DNA of 38,764 nt from Streptomyces sp. NRRL F-6676 (GTDB lineage: Bacteria; Actinomycetota; Actinomycetes; Streptomycetales; Streptomycetaceae): the NCBI RefSeq assembly GCF_000725625.1, contig NZ_KL647087.1:1-38764 (forward strand). Reading direction: 5' to 3'. The notes below the pieces were generated by a model, which saw only the letters and a list, made by a program, of their open reading frames with translations, did not search any database and was not told the origin of the DNA. Made by a program: the position numbers and the translations under genes. Of this stretch, positions 14,822 to 24,519 are shown in pieces; position 1 is the stretch's first letter; each line of letters opens with the position of its first letter.

Positions 14822-14857
14822 GACACGAAGGACACGAAAGACACGAAGGACACGAAC
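14822..14857 (+). repeat. Four tandem 9-bp iterons upstream of the sensor kinase
   Basis: Four contiguous units, GACACGAAG, GACACGAAA, GACACGAAG, GACACGAAC, end 29 nt before the kinase ATG. They lie in the expected 5' leader or promoter. They could bind the response regulator or simply be slippage-prone repeat DNA. Confidence 0.85.
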
Positions 14858-14886
14858 CGAGAGGGAGCGGGAGGACCGGGGGAACG

Positions 14887-16101
14887 ATGGAACAACCGCA
14901 CGCGGCCGAGCGCGCCGACCCCGACGCGCGCTGGCTCACCGCCGTCCTGCACACCGCGTTCTACGCCCTGCTGTGCTCCTCCTTCGTCCGGTTCGTCACC
15001 CACGACCAGGGCGGCGGGGCGCACCGCGTCTGGACGGTGGCGCTGTTCGTGACCTTCCCGCTCCTCTACACGGCCGGCCGGCTGCTGGTGCCCGCACCCG
15101 GCACCCCGCCCACCGCGCGGCACCTCGTGTGGCTGGCGGCCGTCACCGCGAACTGGACCGTGCTCCTCGTCCAGGCGCCGAGCGCCACCTGGTGCGCGAT
15201 GCCCCTGCTCTTCACCGGCCTGCACGCACTGCCCCCGCGTCTCGCCGTACCGCTCGTCGCGCTGCTCACCGCGATGGTCGTCGCCTCGGAGGTACGGTTC
15301 TCGCACGGCACGCTCAACCCCAACATGGTCGTCGCCCCGCCGGCCATCGCCGCCGTCGCCACCGCCGTCCTCGTCCACCTCCAGCGCCAGGCGGCGCGCC
15401 AACGGCTCCTCATCGACGACCTGGTCCGCACCCGGCGCGACCTGGCGGCCACCGAACGGCGGGCCGGTGTCCTGGCCGAGCGGCAGCGGCTGTCCGCCGA
15501 GATCCACGACACGCTCGCCCAGGGACTGTCCAGCCAGCGGATGCTGCTCCAGGCCGCCGAGCGCCTGTGGCGGGCGAACCCGGCGGCGGCCCACGGCCAT
15601 CTGCGCGAGGCGACGGGCATCACCGCCCGCAACCTCGCCGAGGCACGGCGCCTGGTCCAGGACCTCGGCCCCGCCGACCTCACCGACGACACGCTCCCCG
15701 GAGCGCTCCGCGCCCTCACCGTGCGGGAGAACCGGCCCGGTCTCGCCGTGGAGTTCAGGCTCGACGGCACCCCGGGGCCCCTCCCGGACCGCGTCGAGGC
15801 GACGCTGCTGCGCATCGCGCAGGGCGCGCTGGCCAACGTGCGCGAGCACGCGGCGGCGACCCGGGCCGCGCTCACGCTCACCTGCCTGGACGACCGGATC
15901 GCGCTCGACGTCGCGGACAACGGCCGCGGCTTCGACCCGGCGGCCCGGCCGGACCCCGCCTCCGGCCGCGGCCACGGACTGCCCGCCATGCGGATCAGGG
16001 CCCGGCAGGCCGGGGGCACGCTCACCGTGGAATCGGCCCCCGGCGAGGGCACCGTCGTCACCGCCGTCACCCCGCTGACCACCGAGGAGCCCGCCCCATG
16101 A
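14887..16101 (+). CDS. Two-component sensor histidine kinase, NarX/DesK type
   Basis: A 404-residue membrane kinase. The N-terminus has hydrophobic segments (LTAVLHTAFYALLCSSFVRF, VWTVALFVTFPLLYTAGRLL, LVWLAAVTANWTVLLVQA, LAVPLVALLTAMVVASE, APPAIAAVATAVLVHL). A coiled linker leads to the HisKA_3 dimerisation helix ERQRLSAEIHDTLAQGLSS with phospho-accepting H207. The ATPase domain has NVREHAAATRAA (N box), DVADNGRGFD (G1) and GRGHGLPAMRIRARQAGG (G2). The signal is unknown. The start has GGGGGAA before the ATG. Its stop overlaps the response regulator ATG (ATGA), so the pair is co-translated. Confidence 0.95.
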   Translation: MEQPHAAERADPDARWLTAVLHTAFYALLCSSFVRFVTHDQGGGAHRVWTVALFVTFPLLYTAGRLLVPAPGTPPTARHLVWLAAVTANWTVLLVQAPSATWCAMPLLFTGLHALPPRLAVPLVALLTAMVVASEVRFSHGTLNPNMVVAPPAIAAVATAVLVHLQRQAARQRLLIDDLVRTRRDLAATERRAGVLAERQRLSAEIHDTLAQGLSSQRMLLQAAERLWRANPAAAHGHLREATGITARNLAEARRLVQDLGPADLTDDTLPGALRALTVRENRPGLAVEFRLDGTPGPLPDRVEATLLRIAQGALANVREHAAATRAALTLTCLDDRIALDVADNGRGFDPAARPDPASGRGHGLPAMRIRARQAGGTLTVESAPGEGTVVTAVTPLTTEEPAP

Positions 16102-16724
16102 CCCCCGTACGACTGCTGCTGTGCGACGACCACGCGGTGGTCCGGGCCGGGCTGCGGGCGCTGCTGTCCAGCGCCGACGGGATCGAGGTGGTCGGGGAGG
16201 CGGGCAGCGGCGAGGAGGCGCTCGCGCTCGCCGCGCGGCTGCGGCCGGACGTCGTGCTGATGGACCTCCAGCTCGGCGACGGCATCGACGGTGTGACGGC
16301 GACGCGCGAGCTGACGTCGGGGGCGGCGGCGCCGCGTGTCCTCGTCCTCACCATGTTCGACACGGACGCCGACATCACGCGGGCCGTCGAGGCGGGGGCC
16401 ACGGGGTATCTCCTCAAGGCCGAGCGGCCGGAGGAGCTGTTCGCCGCGATCCAACACGCGGCGGCCGGGCGTACGGCGCTGTCGGCGCCGGTCGCCGACC
16501 GGCTGCTGGCGCGGCTGCGGGATCCGCGGCCCTCGCTGTCGGAGCGCGAGCGGGAGATCCTCCAGCAGCTGTCGGGGGGTCTGGGGAACCGGGAGATCGC
16601 GCGGGCGCTGTTCATCAGTGAGGCGACGGTGAAGACACATCTACAGCGGATCTACGGCAAGTTGGGGGTGGAGACGCGGGCGGGGGCGGTGGCGGTGGCG
16701 AAGGAGCGGCGGCTGGTGCGGTAA
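16098..16724 (+). CDS. NarL/FixJ family response regulator
   Basis: A 208-residue partner of the upstream kinase. The receiver domain has LLLCDDHAVVRAGL (D10 and D11 acidic pocket), VVLMDLQLGDG (phosphorylated D56), LVLTMFDTD (T) and GYLLKAERPEEL (K). The LuxR-type DNA-binding domain reads LSEREREILQQLSGGLGNREIARALFISEATVKTHLQRIYGKLGVETR. The DLQLGDGIDG loop is a common actinobacterial variant. Gene targets are unknown; the iterons upstream of the kinase are a natural candidate for autoregulation. Confidence 0.96.
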   Translation: MTPVRLLLCDDHAVVRAGLRALLSSADGIEVVGEAGSGEEALALAARLRPDVVLMDLQLGDGIDGVTATRELTSGAAAPRVLVLTMFDTDADITRAVEAGATGYLLKAERPEELFAAIQHAAAGRTALSAPVADRLLARLRDPRPSLSEREREILQQLSGGLGNREIARALFISEATVKTHLQRIYGKLGVETRAGAVAVAKERRLVR

Positions 16725-16826
16725 TGGGTCGCGCCCCCGCCGCCCCACAGTCGGCGCGAAATACGATGCAAGGCACACCGGAACCGCACCACCCGCCCGC
16801 CCCACCCCGGCAGGAAGGACGCGCGC

Positions 16827-18425
16827 ATGGCCCCCTCCGAACCGCCTGCCAGCCACCACGGCCCTGGGTCCCCGGACCCCGTCGTACGCACGCCCCACGG
16901 CCGCGTCCGCGGCCGCTACGAACAGGGCGTCGCCGTCTTCCGCGGCATCCCCTTCGCCGCCCCGCCCTTCGGCCCGCACCGCTTCCGGCCCCCCGTACCG
17001 CCCGAGCCGTGGGACGGGATCCGGGACGCCGGCGCCTACGGGCCGACCCCGCCCAAGCCGCCGTACTCCGAGGCGTTCGCCCGCTTCCTCGCGGACCCGG
17101 TGGTCGCCGGCGACGACTGCCTCAACCTCAACGTATGGACACCGGAGCCGGGCCGCGGGGCCCGGCTCCCGGTCATGGTGTGGATCCACGGCGGCGCGCT
17201 GACCCGCGGCTCCTCCGCCGTCCCCGTCTACGACGGCACGGCGTTCGCCCGCGACGGCGTCGTCCTCGTCTCCTTCAACTACCGCCTGGGCGTGGAGGGT
17301 TACGGCCTCTTCCCGGACGCCCCGCCCAACCTCGGCCTGCACGACCAGCTCGCCGCGCTCGAGTGGGTGCGGGCGTCCGTCGAGGAGTTCGGCGGCGACC
17401 CGGACCGGGTGACGGTGTTCGGCGAGTCGGCGGGCGCCATCAGCATCGGCGCGCTGCTGGCCGCGCCGCGCGCCGGGGGGCTGTTCCGGCGGGCGGTGCT
17501 GCAAAGCGGGCCGCCGGAGGCGACGGACCGGGACAAGGTGCGGAAACTGGTGCGGCGGATGGCCGCGCGGCTCGACGTCCCCGCCACGGCCGCCGCCTTC
17601 GCGGACGTGGACCGCACCCGGCTGGCCGAGGCGCAGGCGGAGGCCGGCCGCATGGCGGGACCCATCCTCGGCGGCCCCGCGTTCGGCATCGTCGTCGACG
17701 GCGACCTCGTACCCCGCGACCCGCTCGCCGCGCTGGTGGACGGCGCCGCCCGGGACGTACCGCTGCTGATGGGGTGGACCAGCGAGGAGTACCGGCTGTG
17801 GATCGCGCCGACGGGGCTGGTCGAGCGCATCGACCGCCTCGGCCCGCTCGCCGTGGCGCTGGCGATGGCCCGCTGCCACTGCGGCCCCGAGGTGATCCGC
17901 GGCTACCGGGCCGCACACCCGACGGCCACGACGTCGGAACTGGTCGGCCAGATGGTCACCGACCACCTCCTGCGGGTCCCACTGCACCGCCTGGCGGACG
18001 CGCGCACCCCCGGGTCCGCCCCCACCCACGTCTACGAGTTCGCCTGGCGCTCCAACATCCCCGGTCTGGGCGCCTGTCACGCCCTGGAACTCGGCTTCGT
18101 CTTCGACGCGGCGGACGTACCGGAGGCGGAACGGCTCGCCGGCCCGGACGCGCCCCGCGAACTGGCGCGGGAGATGCACACCGCCTGGGTACGGTTCGCG
18201 GTGGACGGCGACCCCGGCTGGCCGGCCTGGAACGCGTCCCACCCCGTCCGCGTCTTCGGCACGCCCGGACCCCTCGTCGTCCACGGCCCCCGCGACCCCG
18301 AAATGACCCTCTGGCAGTCCCAGACCGACCGCCCCGACCCCCACCGCACCCCCCGAAGAACAACCCGCCCACCCCTACGCGTAACGGCCCCTCTGTCAGC
18401 GGTCCGCCGCTTCCGCAAGACGTGA
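16827..18425 (+). CDS. Type-B carboxylesterase/lipase
   Basis: A 532-residue alpha/beta hydrolase of the carboxylesterase/cholinesterase family. Visible elements are VAVFRGIPFAAPPFGPHRFRPP, the DDCLNLNVW motif, oxyanion-hole HGGAL (121-125), nucleophile elbow FGESAGA with S201, candidate acid E320 in GWTSEEYRLW, and candidate histidine H418 in ACHALELGFVF. No export signal is seen, so it is probably cytoplasmic. Substrate unknown. AGGAAGGA precedes the ATG. The last ~35 residues (TDRPDPHRTPRRTTRPP...RRFRKT) are basic and unlike the family. They are partly encoded by a terminator-like inverted repeat, so they look like a recent read-through extension. Confidence 0.92.
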   Translation: MAPSEPPASHHGPGSPDPVVRTPHGRVRGRYEQGVAVFRGIPFAAPPFGPHRFRPPVPPEPWDGIRDAGAYGPTPPKPPYSEAFARFLADPVVAGDDCLNLNVWTPEPGRGARLPVMVWIHGGALTRGSSAVPVYDGTAFARDGVVLVSFNYRLGVEGYGLFPDAPPNLGLHDQLAALEWVRASVEEFGGDPDRVTVFGESAGAISIGALLAAPRAGGLFRRAVLQSGPPEATDRDKVRKLVRRMAARLDVPATAAAFADVDRTRLAEAQAEAGRMAGPILGGPAFGIVVDGDLVPRDPLAALVDGAARDVPLLMGWTSEEYRLWIAPTGLVERIDRLGPLAVALAMARCHCGPEVIRGYRAAHPTATTSELVGQMVTDHLLRVPLHRLADARTPGSAPTHVYEFAWRSNIPGLGACHALELGFVFDAADVPEAERLAGPDAPRELAREMHTAWVRFAVDGDPGWPAWNASHPVRVFGTPGPLVVHGPRDPEMTLWQSQTDRPDPHRTPRRTTRPPLRVTAPLSAVRRFRKT

Positions 18426-18432
18426 GGGGCCG
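18385..18432 (+). terminator. Inverted repeat straddling the esterase stop codon
   Basis: CGGCCCCTC (18385-18393) pairs perfectly with GAGGGGCCG (18424-18432); the 30-nt interval itself holds GCGG/CCGC. The esterase stop TGA (18423-18425) overlaps the right arm. It is probably a terminator now partly inside the gene. Confidence 0.5.
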
Positions 18433-18478
18433 CGACCTGCCAGAGCGCGCAGACGCCAGAGCACACGGAGATCCGGAA

Positions 18479-19450
18479 ATGAGCGAGCCGTTCCCGCCGA
18501 TCGAGCCCTACGAGACCGGCATGCTCGATGTCGGCGAGGGCAACCTCGTGTACTGGGAGGTCTGCGGCAATCCGGACGGCAAACCGGCCGCGGTCGTCCA
18601 CGGCGGGCCCGGTTCGGGGTGCGGCGTCCGCGCACGCCAGCACTTCGACCCGGACAGGTACCGCATCGTGCTGTTCGACCAGCGCGGCTGCGGGCGCAGC
18701 CGTCCGCACGCGAGTGATCCCGCCACCGACATGCGGCACAACACCACCCAGCACCTGATCGCCGACATGGAGCGGCTGCGTGCGCACCTGGGCATCGAGC
18801 GCTGGTTGCTGTACGGCGGCTCGTGGGGCTCCACGCTCATCCTGGCCTACGCCGAGACACACCCGGAGCGGGTGTCGGAGATCGTCGTCTCCGCCGTCAC
18901 CACCACCCGTCGCTCCGAGATCGACTGGCTCTACCGCGGCGTCGGCCGGTTCTTTCCCGAGCAGTGGGAACGCTTCCTCGCGGGCGCCCCCGGCACCCCG
19001 CGCGACGGTGACATCGTCGCGGCCTACGCCCGGCTGATGGAACACCCGGAGGCCGCGGTACGCGAGAAGGCCACGGCCGACTGGTGCGCGTGGGAGGACA
19101 CGGTCCTGTCCGGGGAGACGAAGGGCACCGCCAACCCGTACGGCGACCGGCCACCGGCCGCGCGACTGGCCCTGGTGCGCATCTGCTCGCACTACTTCTC
19201 CCATGGCGCGTGGCTGGAGGAAGGGGCGTTGCTGCGCGACGCCCACCGTCTGGCCGGCATCCCGGGCGTGCTGGTGCACGGCAGGCTCGACATGGGCGGC
19301 CCGCTCGACACCGCGTGGGAACTGGCCCGTGCGTGGCCCGACGCGGAGCTGATCGTCGTGGAGGAGGCGGGCCATCTGGGCGGCGACACCACACGCGGCC
19401 ATGTGCGCGCGGCCCTCGACCGCTTCGCCCACCGGGACGGGGCGCGGTGA
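18479..19450 (+). CDS. pip: Proline iminopeptidase (prolyl aminopeptidase), S33 family
   Basis: A 323-residue cytoplasmic peptidase releasing N-terminal proline. Family features: MLDVGEGNLVYWEVCGNPDGKPAAVVHGGPGSGC with the HGGPG oxyanion segment (41-45), VLFDQRGCGRSRPHAS, the YGGSWGSTLILAYAETHP nucleophile elbow with S115, VHGRLDMGGP carrying the catalytic Asp, and EEAGHLGGD carrying the His. The length matches the family (~315). GGAG lies 9 nt before the ATG. It starts 53 bp after the esterase but across a terminator-like hairpin. Its 3' end faces mmuM, 18 bp away. Confidence 0.94.
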   Translation: MSEPFPPIEPYETGMLDVGEGNLVYWEVCGNPDGKPAAVVHGGPGSGCGVRARQHFDPDRYRIVLFDQRGCGRSRPHASDPATDMRHNTTQHLIADMERLRAHLGIERWLLYGGSWGSTLILAYAETHPERVSEIVVSAVTTTRRSEIDWLYRGVGRFFPEQWERFLAGAPGTPRDGDIVAAYARLMEHPEAAVREKATADWCAWEDTVLSGETKGTANPYGDRPPAARLALVRICSHYFSHGAWLEEGALLRDAHRLAGIPGVLVHGRLDMGGPLDTAWELARAWPDAELIVVEEAGHLGGDTTRGHVRAALDRFAHRDGAR

Positions 19451-19468
19451 GCCGTCCACCGGCCCCCT

Positions 19469-20413
19469 TCACGCACCCCCACCCCCCACCACCCCCGCGA
19501 CCCCCCGCACCCCCGCCGGTCCCACGCGGCAGCAGCCGCCGATGAGGTGGGCGCCTGCCTGGTGCCAGTGCTGTACCGCCTCGGGGGTGAAGGTGGTGGG
19601 GCCGGTCCAGGTGTGGGTGGTGGGGGTCCAGGTCTCGCCGCTGTTGGGGTAGGCCACGGCCGGCTTGCCGGTCACCCTCGTCGCGGTCGTCACCGCGTGC
19701 TCCACGTCCGCCGGGGCGCAGCAGTTGACGCCCACCGCGATGATCTCCTCCGCCTCGGCGGCCAGGGCGAAGGCCTCCTCCAGGGGTTGTCCGGCGCGGG
19801 TGCGGTCGCCGTCGATCGTGTACGACAGCCAGGCGGGGACGCCGAGGCCCCGTACCGCGCGGAGCAGGGCCCGGGCCTCGTCCGTGTCCGGGACCGTCTC
19901 CAGGGCGAAGACGTCGGGGCGGGCGGCGGCCAGGGTCTCCAGGCGGGGGCGGTGGAAGGCCTCCAGTTCGGGCACCGAGAGGCCGTAGCGGCCGCGGTAC
20001 TCGGAGCCGTCCGCGAGCATCGCACCGTACGGACCGGCCGATGCCGCCACCCACAAGGGGCGCGACGCCCCTCGTGCGCGGGCCCGGTGCGCGGCGGTGC
20101 GCGCCGACTCCACGCTGAGCGTCAGCAGTTCGGCCGTGCGGGCGCGGTCGAAGCCGTACCGTGCGAAGCCCTCGTACGTGGCCTGGTAGCTCGCCGTGAT
20201 CGCCACGCTCGCGCCCGCCTCGAAGTAGGCCAGGTGGGCGTCGGTGATCGCCTCCGGTGCCTCGGCCAGGAGCCGTGCCGACCACAGTGCGTCGCCGAGG
20301 TCGTGCCCGGCCGCCTCCAGCTGGTTGGACAGGCCGCCGTCCAGGACGACGACCGAGGCGGCCAGCGCCTCGGCGAGCGTAGGACGCCGCGTCTCACTGC
20401 TCATACGGTTCAT
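19469..20413 (-). CDS. mmuM: Homocysteine S-methyltransferase
   Basis: Transfers a methyl group, typically from S-methylmethionine or S-adenosylmethionine, to homocysteine to form methionine. The protein has 314 residues. Zinc-ligand cysteines are C231 (VGVNCCAP), C294 and C295 (IGGCCRVGP), the family pattern. The TIM-barrel start VVVLDGGLSNQLEAAGHDLGDALWSARLL and PDVFALETVPDTDEARALLRAV are also diagnostic. The tail VRGVAGVVGGGGA is a short low-complexity extension. No permease gene (mmuP) is adjacent. ATG at 20413 is used; a second ATG is 9 nt downstream. A 34-codon ORF overlaps the start in another frame. No SAM riboswitch was recognised upstream. Confidence 0.94.
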   Translation of the reverse strand: MNRMSSETRRPTLAEALAASVVVLDGGLSNQLEAAGHDLGDALWSARLLAEAPEAITDAHLAYFEAGASVAITASYQATYEGFARYGFDRARTAELLTLSVESARTAAHRARARGASRPLWVAASAGPYGAMLADGSEYRGRYGLSVPELEAFHRPRLETLAAARPDVFALETVPDTDEARALLRAVRGLGVPAWLSYTIDGDRTRAGQPLEEAFALAAEAEEIIAVGVNCCAPADVEHAVTTATRVTGKPAVAYPNSGETWTPTTHTWTGPTTFTPEAVQHWHQAGAHLIGGCCRVGPAGVRGVAGVVGGGGA

Positions 20414-20676
20414 TACACCCCAACATGCCGCATACGTTCGGCGCCCGCCGGAGCCAATATCGATCTCCCTCTACAACCAGCGGCGTCACAGCACGCATAC
20501 TTCTGTTCACCGGGCAACCCGTACACAGGGCTGGTGCGTTCACGTGTTCGTGACGCAGCATCTGATATCGCGTCCGGCACCGGAGGGGCCCGGGCCCGTG
20601 CGACGAGCCCGTACGCCGCCCCTCCCCCCGAACCCTGGGGCGTCCCGACCGGAACCGGGGCGCCCCAGGTCCCGTC

Positions 20677-21636
20677 TCACCGGCCTGCCGGGCCGGAGAC
20701 CGCGGGCTCGCGTCCCGCCCCGTCCTGCCGCTGGGCCGGCACGGGAAACGTGACCCCGGTGAGCTTCTCGGAGACGGTCCACAGGCGCTGCTGGGTGGCC
20801 CGGTCGTAGGAGTCGGGGCTGGAGGTGACCGGCTTGGGGTAGCCGCGGATCTCGCCCCGGTTGCCGGGGCCGTAGTACTGGCCGCCGAGGACGGCCGGAT
20901 CCGTGGCGGCGCGCAGCGTGGGCAGGGCACCCATCTCCGCCTTCTGGGTGAGCAGCGGCGCGAGCCGGGTGACCGGCACCCGCAGTGCGGCGGGGGTGTT
21001 GCGCGCGAGTTCGGTGTTGGACACCCCGGGGTGGGCGGCCACCGCGACCGTCGTGCCGTGCGGGGCGAGCCGGCGCTGTAGTTCGTACGTGAACATCAGA
21101 TTGGCGAGCTTGGACTGGCCGTAGGCGCCGGTGCGGCTGTACGAGCGTTCCCACTGGAGGTCGTCGAAGTGGATCGCGGCCCGGATCCGGTGGCCGGTGC
21201 TGCTGACCGTGACGACCCGCGAGCCGGGGACCGGCAGCAGCCGGTCGAGGAGCAGGCCGGTGAGGGCGAAGTGCCCGAGATGGTTGGTGCCGAACTGGAG
21301 CTCGAAGCCGTCGGCGGTGGTCCGCTTCGGCGTGTACATCACACCCGCGTTGTTGATCAGCAGATCGATGCGCGGATGGGCGGCGCGCAGCTCGGCCGCC
21401 GCGGAGCGGACCGAGTCCAGGGAGGTCAGGTCGAGGGCCTGGACGGTGACGTCGCCGGAGATGCGGGCCGCCGCCCGCCCGCCCTTCTCGGGGTCGCGGA
21501 CGGCCAGGACCACCCTCGCCCCGCGCTCCGCGAGCATCCGGGCGGTCTCGAAGCCCAGCCCGGTGTTGGCGCCGGTCACGACCGCCACCCTGCCGTGCTG
21601 GTCGGGGATGTGCTGTTCGGTCCAGTCGCCGCTCAT
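20677..21636 (-). CDS. Short-chain dehydrogenase/reductase, retinol-dehydrogenase-like
   Basis: A 319-residue NAD(P)-dependent oxidoreductase. The cofactor motif [12 protein letters not shown] starts at residue 21; AVRDPEKG after strand 2 suggests [36 protein letters not shown] is the NNAG region. [11 protein letters not shown] and [15 protein letters not shown] hold catalytic Ser, Tyr and Lys. Substrate unknown. The ATG at 21636 follows GGAGG by 4 nt, much better than the ATG 15 nt upstream. It is transcribed divergently from the TetR gene at 21737. Its promoter carries two copies of a short palindrome, so repression by that TetR protein is likely. Confidence 0.94.
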   Translation of the reverse strand: MSGDWTEQHIPDQHGRVAVVTGANTGLGFETARMLAERGARVVLAVRDPEKGGRAAARISGDVTVQALDLTSLDSVRSAAAELRAAHPRIDLLINNAGVMYTPKRTTADGFELQFGTNHLGHFALTGLLLDRLLPVPGSRVVTVSSTGHRIRAAIHFDDLQWERSYSRTGAYGQSKLANLMFTYELQRRLAPHGTTVAVAAHPGVSNTELARNTPAALRVPVTRLAPLLTQKAEMGALPTLRAATDPAVLGGQYYGPGNRGEIRGYPKPVTSSPDSYDRATQQRLWTVSEKLTGVTFPVPAQRQDGAGREPAVSGPAGR

Positions 21637-21675
21637 GTCGTCCTCCTGCAAGGAACCGCTGGTCTGTTACGGACG

Positions 21676-21704
21676 AAGCTAAAAGACTGGCGGTCTGTTG
21701 TCAA
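21676..21704 (-). promoter_or_regulatory. Consensus sigma-70-type promoter of the SDR gene
   Basis: On the minus strand TTGACA (21704-21699) and TAGCTT (21681-21676) are separated by exactly 17 bp. This is the best housekeeping promoter in the window, about 40 nt before the SDR ATG. Confidence 0.75.
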
Positions 21705-21720
21705 GAGACTGGCGGTCTCT
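21684..21720. promoter_or_regulatory. Two TetR-type operators over the SDR/TetR promoters
   Basis: The dyad AGAC-TGGCG-GTCT occurs at 21684-21696 and again at 21706-21718, 22 bp apart. The second copy extends to AGAGAC/GTCTCT. Copy one fills the spacer of the SDR promoter. Copy two abuts its -35 and lies just upstream of the TetR gene's -10. This arrangement should repress both genes. Confidence 0.75.
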
Positions 21721-21736
21721 AAGCTAGGCTGAGGTC

Positions 21737-22402
21737 ATGACATTCCAGCGGGCGCGCAGCGAGGAGCAGCGGGAGATCCGCCGCCGGGCCATCCTGGACA
21801 CGACGGCGGCGATGCTCGACGAGATGCCCGTGGCGGAGGTGAGCCTCAACGAGCTCAGCCGGCGGGTGGGCCTGGCCAAGTCGAACGTCCTGCGCTACTT
21901 CGAGTCGCGCGAGGCGGTACTGCTCGAACTGCTGGACGACTTCCTGGGCAACTGGCTGGCCGAGCTGACGGACGAGCTGGCCGCCGGCATCGACGCCGAC
22001 GCGGCACCGGACGTACGGGCGACCCGGCTGGCCGAACTCCTCAGCCGGTCACTGGCGAAACACAAGGTGCTCTGCGACCTCTTCGGCGCGCAGGGCGGCG
22101 TCCTGGAACACAACGTCTCGGTCGAGGTGGTCAAGCGGCACAAGCGCGCCTCCCTCGCCCGGCTCGAGGACATGACCGCGCTCGTCCGCCGCCACGTGCC
22201 CGAACTCGGCGCCGACGCGCAGCTGTTCTGCCTGATGATCCTCGTCTCGGCGGGCGCCCTGTCGTCCTACGTCCCGCCGCCGCCCAGCCTCCTGGCCGCC
22301 TACGCGGACGAACCCGCCCTCGGCGCGCTCCACCTGGACCTGCCCGACGCCCTGCGGGTCTCCTTCACCGCGATGCTCCTGGGTGTGCTGCCCCGCGGCT
22401 GA
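21737..22402 (+). CDS. TetR family transcriptional regulator
   Basis: A 221-residue repressor. The DNA-binding part reads EIRRRAILDTTAAMLDEMPVAEVSLNELSRRVGLAKSNVLRYFESREAVLLELLDDFL, ending in the TetR signature with YFESRE. The ligand domain is helical (LSRSLAKHKVLCDLFGAQGGVLEHNVSVEVVKRHK); its inducer is unknown. TAGGCT ends exactly 6 nt before the ATG, implying a leaderless mRNA. The two 13-bp operators lie just upstream, shared with the divergent dehydrogenase, so autorepression and control of that gene are expected. Confidence 0.95.
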   Translation: MTFQRARSEEQREIRRRAILDTTAAMLDEMPVAEVSLNELSRRVGLAKSNVLRYFESREAVLLELLDDFLGNWLAELTDELAAGIDADAAPDVRATRLAELLSRSLAKHKVLCDLFGAQGGVLEHNVSVEVVKRHKRASLARLEDMTALVRRHVPELGADAQLFCLMILVSAGALSSYVPPPPSLLAAYADEPALGALHLDLPDALRVSFTAMLLGVLPRG

Positions 22403-22407
22403 ACCTT

Positions 22408-22440
22408 CCCGGCGCGGCCGGAACGGCGGCCGGCGCCGGG
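22408..22440. terminator. Bidirectional hairpin terminator between convergent TetR genes
   Basis: CCCGGCGC (22408-22415) pairs with GCGCCGGG (22433-22440); the interval adds GGCCG/CGGCC pairing. It lies between stops at 22402 (plus) and 22448 (minus). Confidence 0.6.
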
Positions 22441-22447
22441 CGCCGCG

Positions 22448-23038
22448 TCACCGCCCGCCGGCCACCGCCGCCTCCCTGGGCCAGTGCTCCAGCGCCACGT
22501 GCAGCGCGTCCACCGCCTTGTCCCAGGAGGCCCGTACGTCACGCGGATCGGCGAAGCCGCCCGCCGCCTCCAGCGCGCAGTACCCGTGGAAGGTGGCACG
22601 CAACAGCCGTACGGCGTCGGTGAGATCGGGCTCGTCGAGACCGTACGCCCGCAGCATCCCGTACGTGATCTCGGCGGTGCGCCGCATCGCGGGGGAGTCG
22701 GGGACGACCTCCGGGTCGATCCGGGTCTGCATCGCCGCGTACCGCCCGGGATGCCGCAGCGCGTACTCCCGGTAGGCCCCGGCGAACGCCGCCAGCGCCT
22801 CGCGCCCGGCGCGCCCGGCCACGGCGTCGGCGATCTCGTCGATCATCTCGCCCCCGGCGAGCAGCGCGAGTCGCGTCCGCAGCTCCCGCAGGCCGCGCAC
22901 ATGCGCGTACAGACTGGCGTCCTTCACCCCGAACCGCCGCGCCAGCGCGGACAGCGTGACCTCCTCGAAGCCCACCTCGTCGGCGAGTTCGGCGGCGGCC
23001 ACGACCAGCCGCTCGACACTGATCCCGGCACGGGCCAT
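22448..23038 (-). CDS. TetR family regulator with WHG-type C-terminal domain
   Basis: A 196-residue protein. The N-terminal helix-turn-helix is VVAAAELADEVGFEEVTLSALARRFGVKDASLYAHVRGLRELRTRLA. The C-terminal half includes AFAGAYREYALRHPGRYAAMQTR and AVRLLRATFHGYCALEAAGGFADPRDVRASWDKAVDALHVAL, the pattern of the TetR_C/WHG group. The ATG at 23038 has GGGAAGGG 6 nt upstream; an extra ATG 15 nt earlier lacks this. It follows alditol oxidase on the same strand with an 83-nt gap, so it may be its regulator or operon partner, though no operator could be matched. Confidence 0.92.
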   Translation of the reverse strand: MARAGISVERLVVAAAELADEVGFEEVTLSALARRFGVKDASLYAHVRGLRELRTRLALLAGGEMIDEIADAVAGRAGREALAAFAGAYREYALRHPGRYAAMQTRIDPEVVPDSPAMRRTAEITYGMLRAYGLDEPDLTDAVRLLRATFHGYCALEAAGGFADPRDVRASWDKAVDALHVALEHWPREAAVAGGR

Positions 23039-23121
23039 GAACACCCTTCCCACGACGGACGACGACCAGGGCCGAGGTTATCGCCCGCGGGGCGGTCCCT
23101 GAGCCGTGGACCGGATCGGCC

Positions 23122-24423
<1,302 letters not shown>

Positions 24424-24519
24424 TCACCCGCCCCCGGCGCGCGGGGACCCGGTACCGGCACCGGGCGAGCGGGGGCATACCGTGAGGAGCGGAACGTCCG
24501 ACCAGGGAGGAGACAACGG

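Noticed and set aside
14822..14857. CRISPR-like or replication-origin iterons
   Set aside because: Units are contiguous without spacers, and no cas, rep or dnaA gene is present. They are treated as promoter-leader repeats.
20414..20676. SAM or cobalamin riboswitch upstream of mmuM
   Set aside because: No conserved core of either class could be recognised. Only a small TCACG/CGTGA dyad near 20540 and a short ORF are visible.
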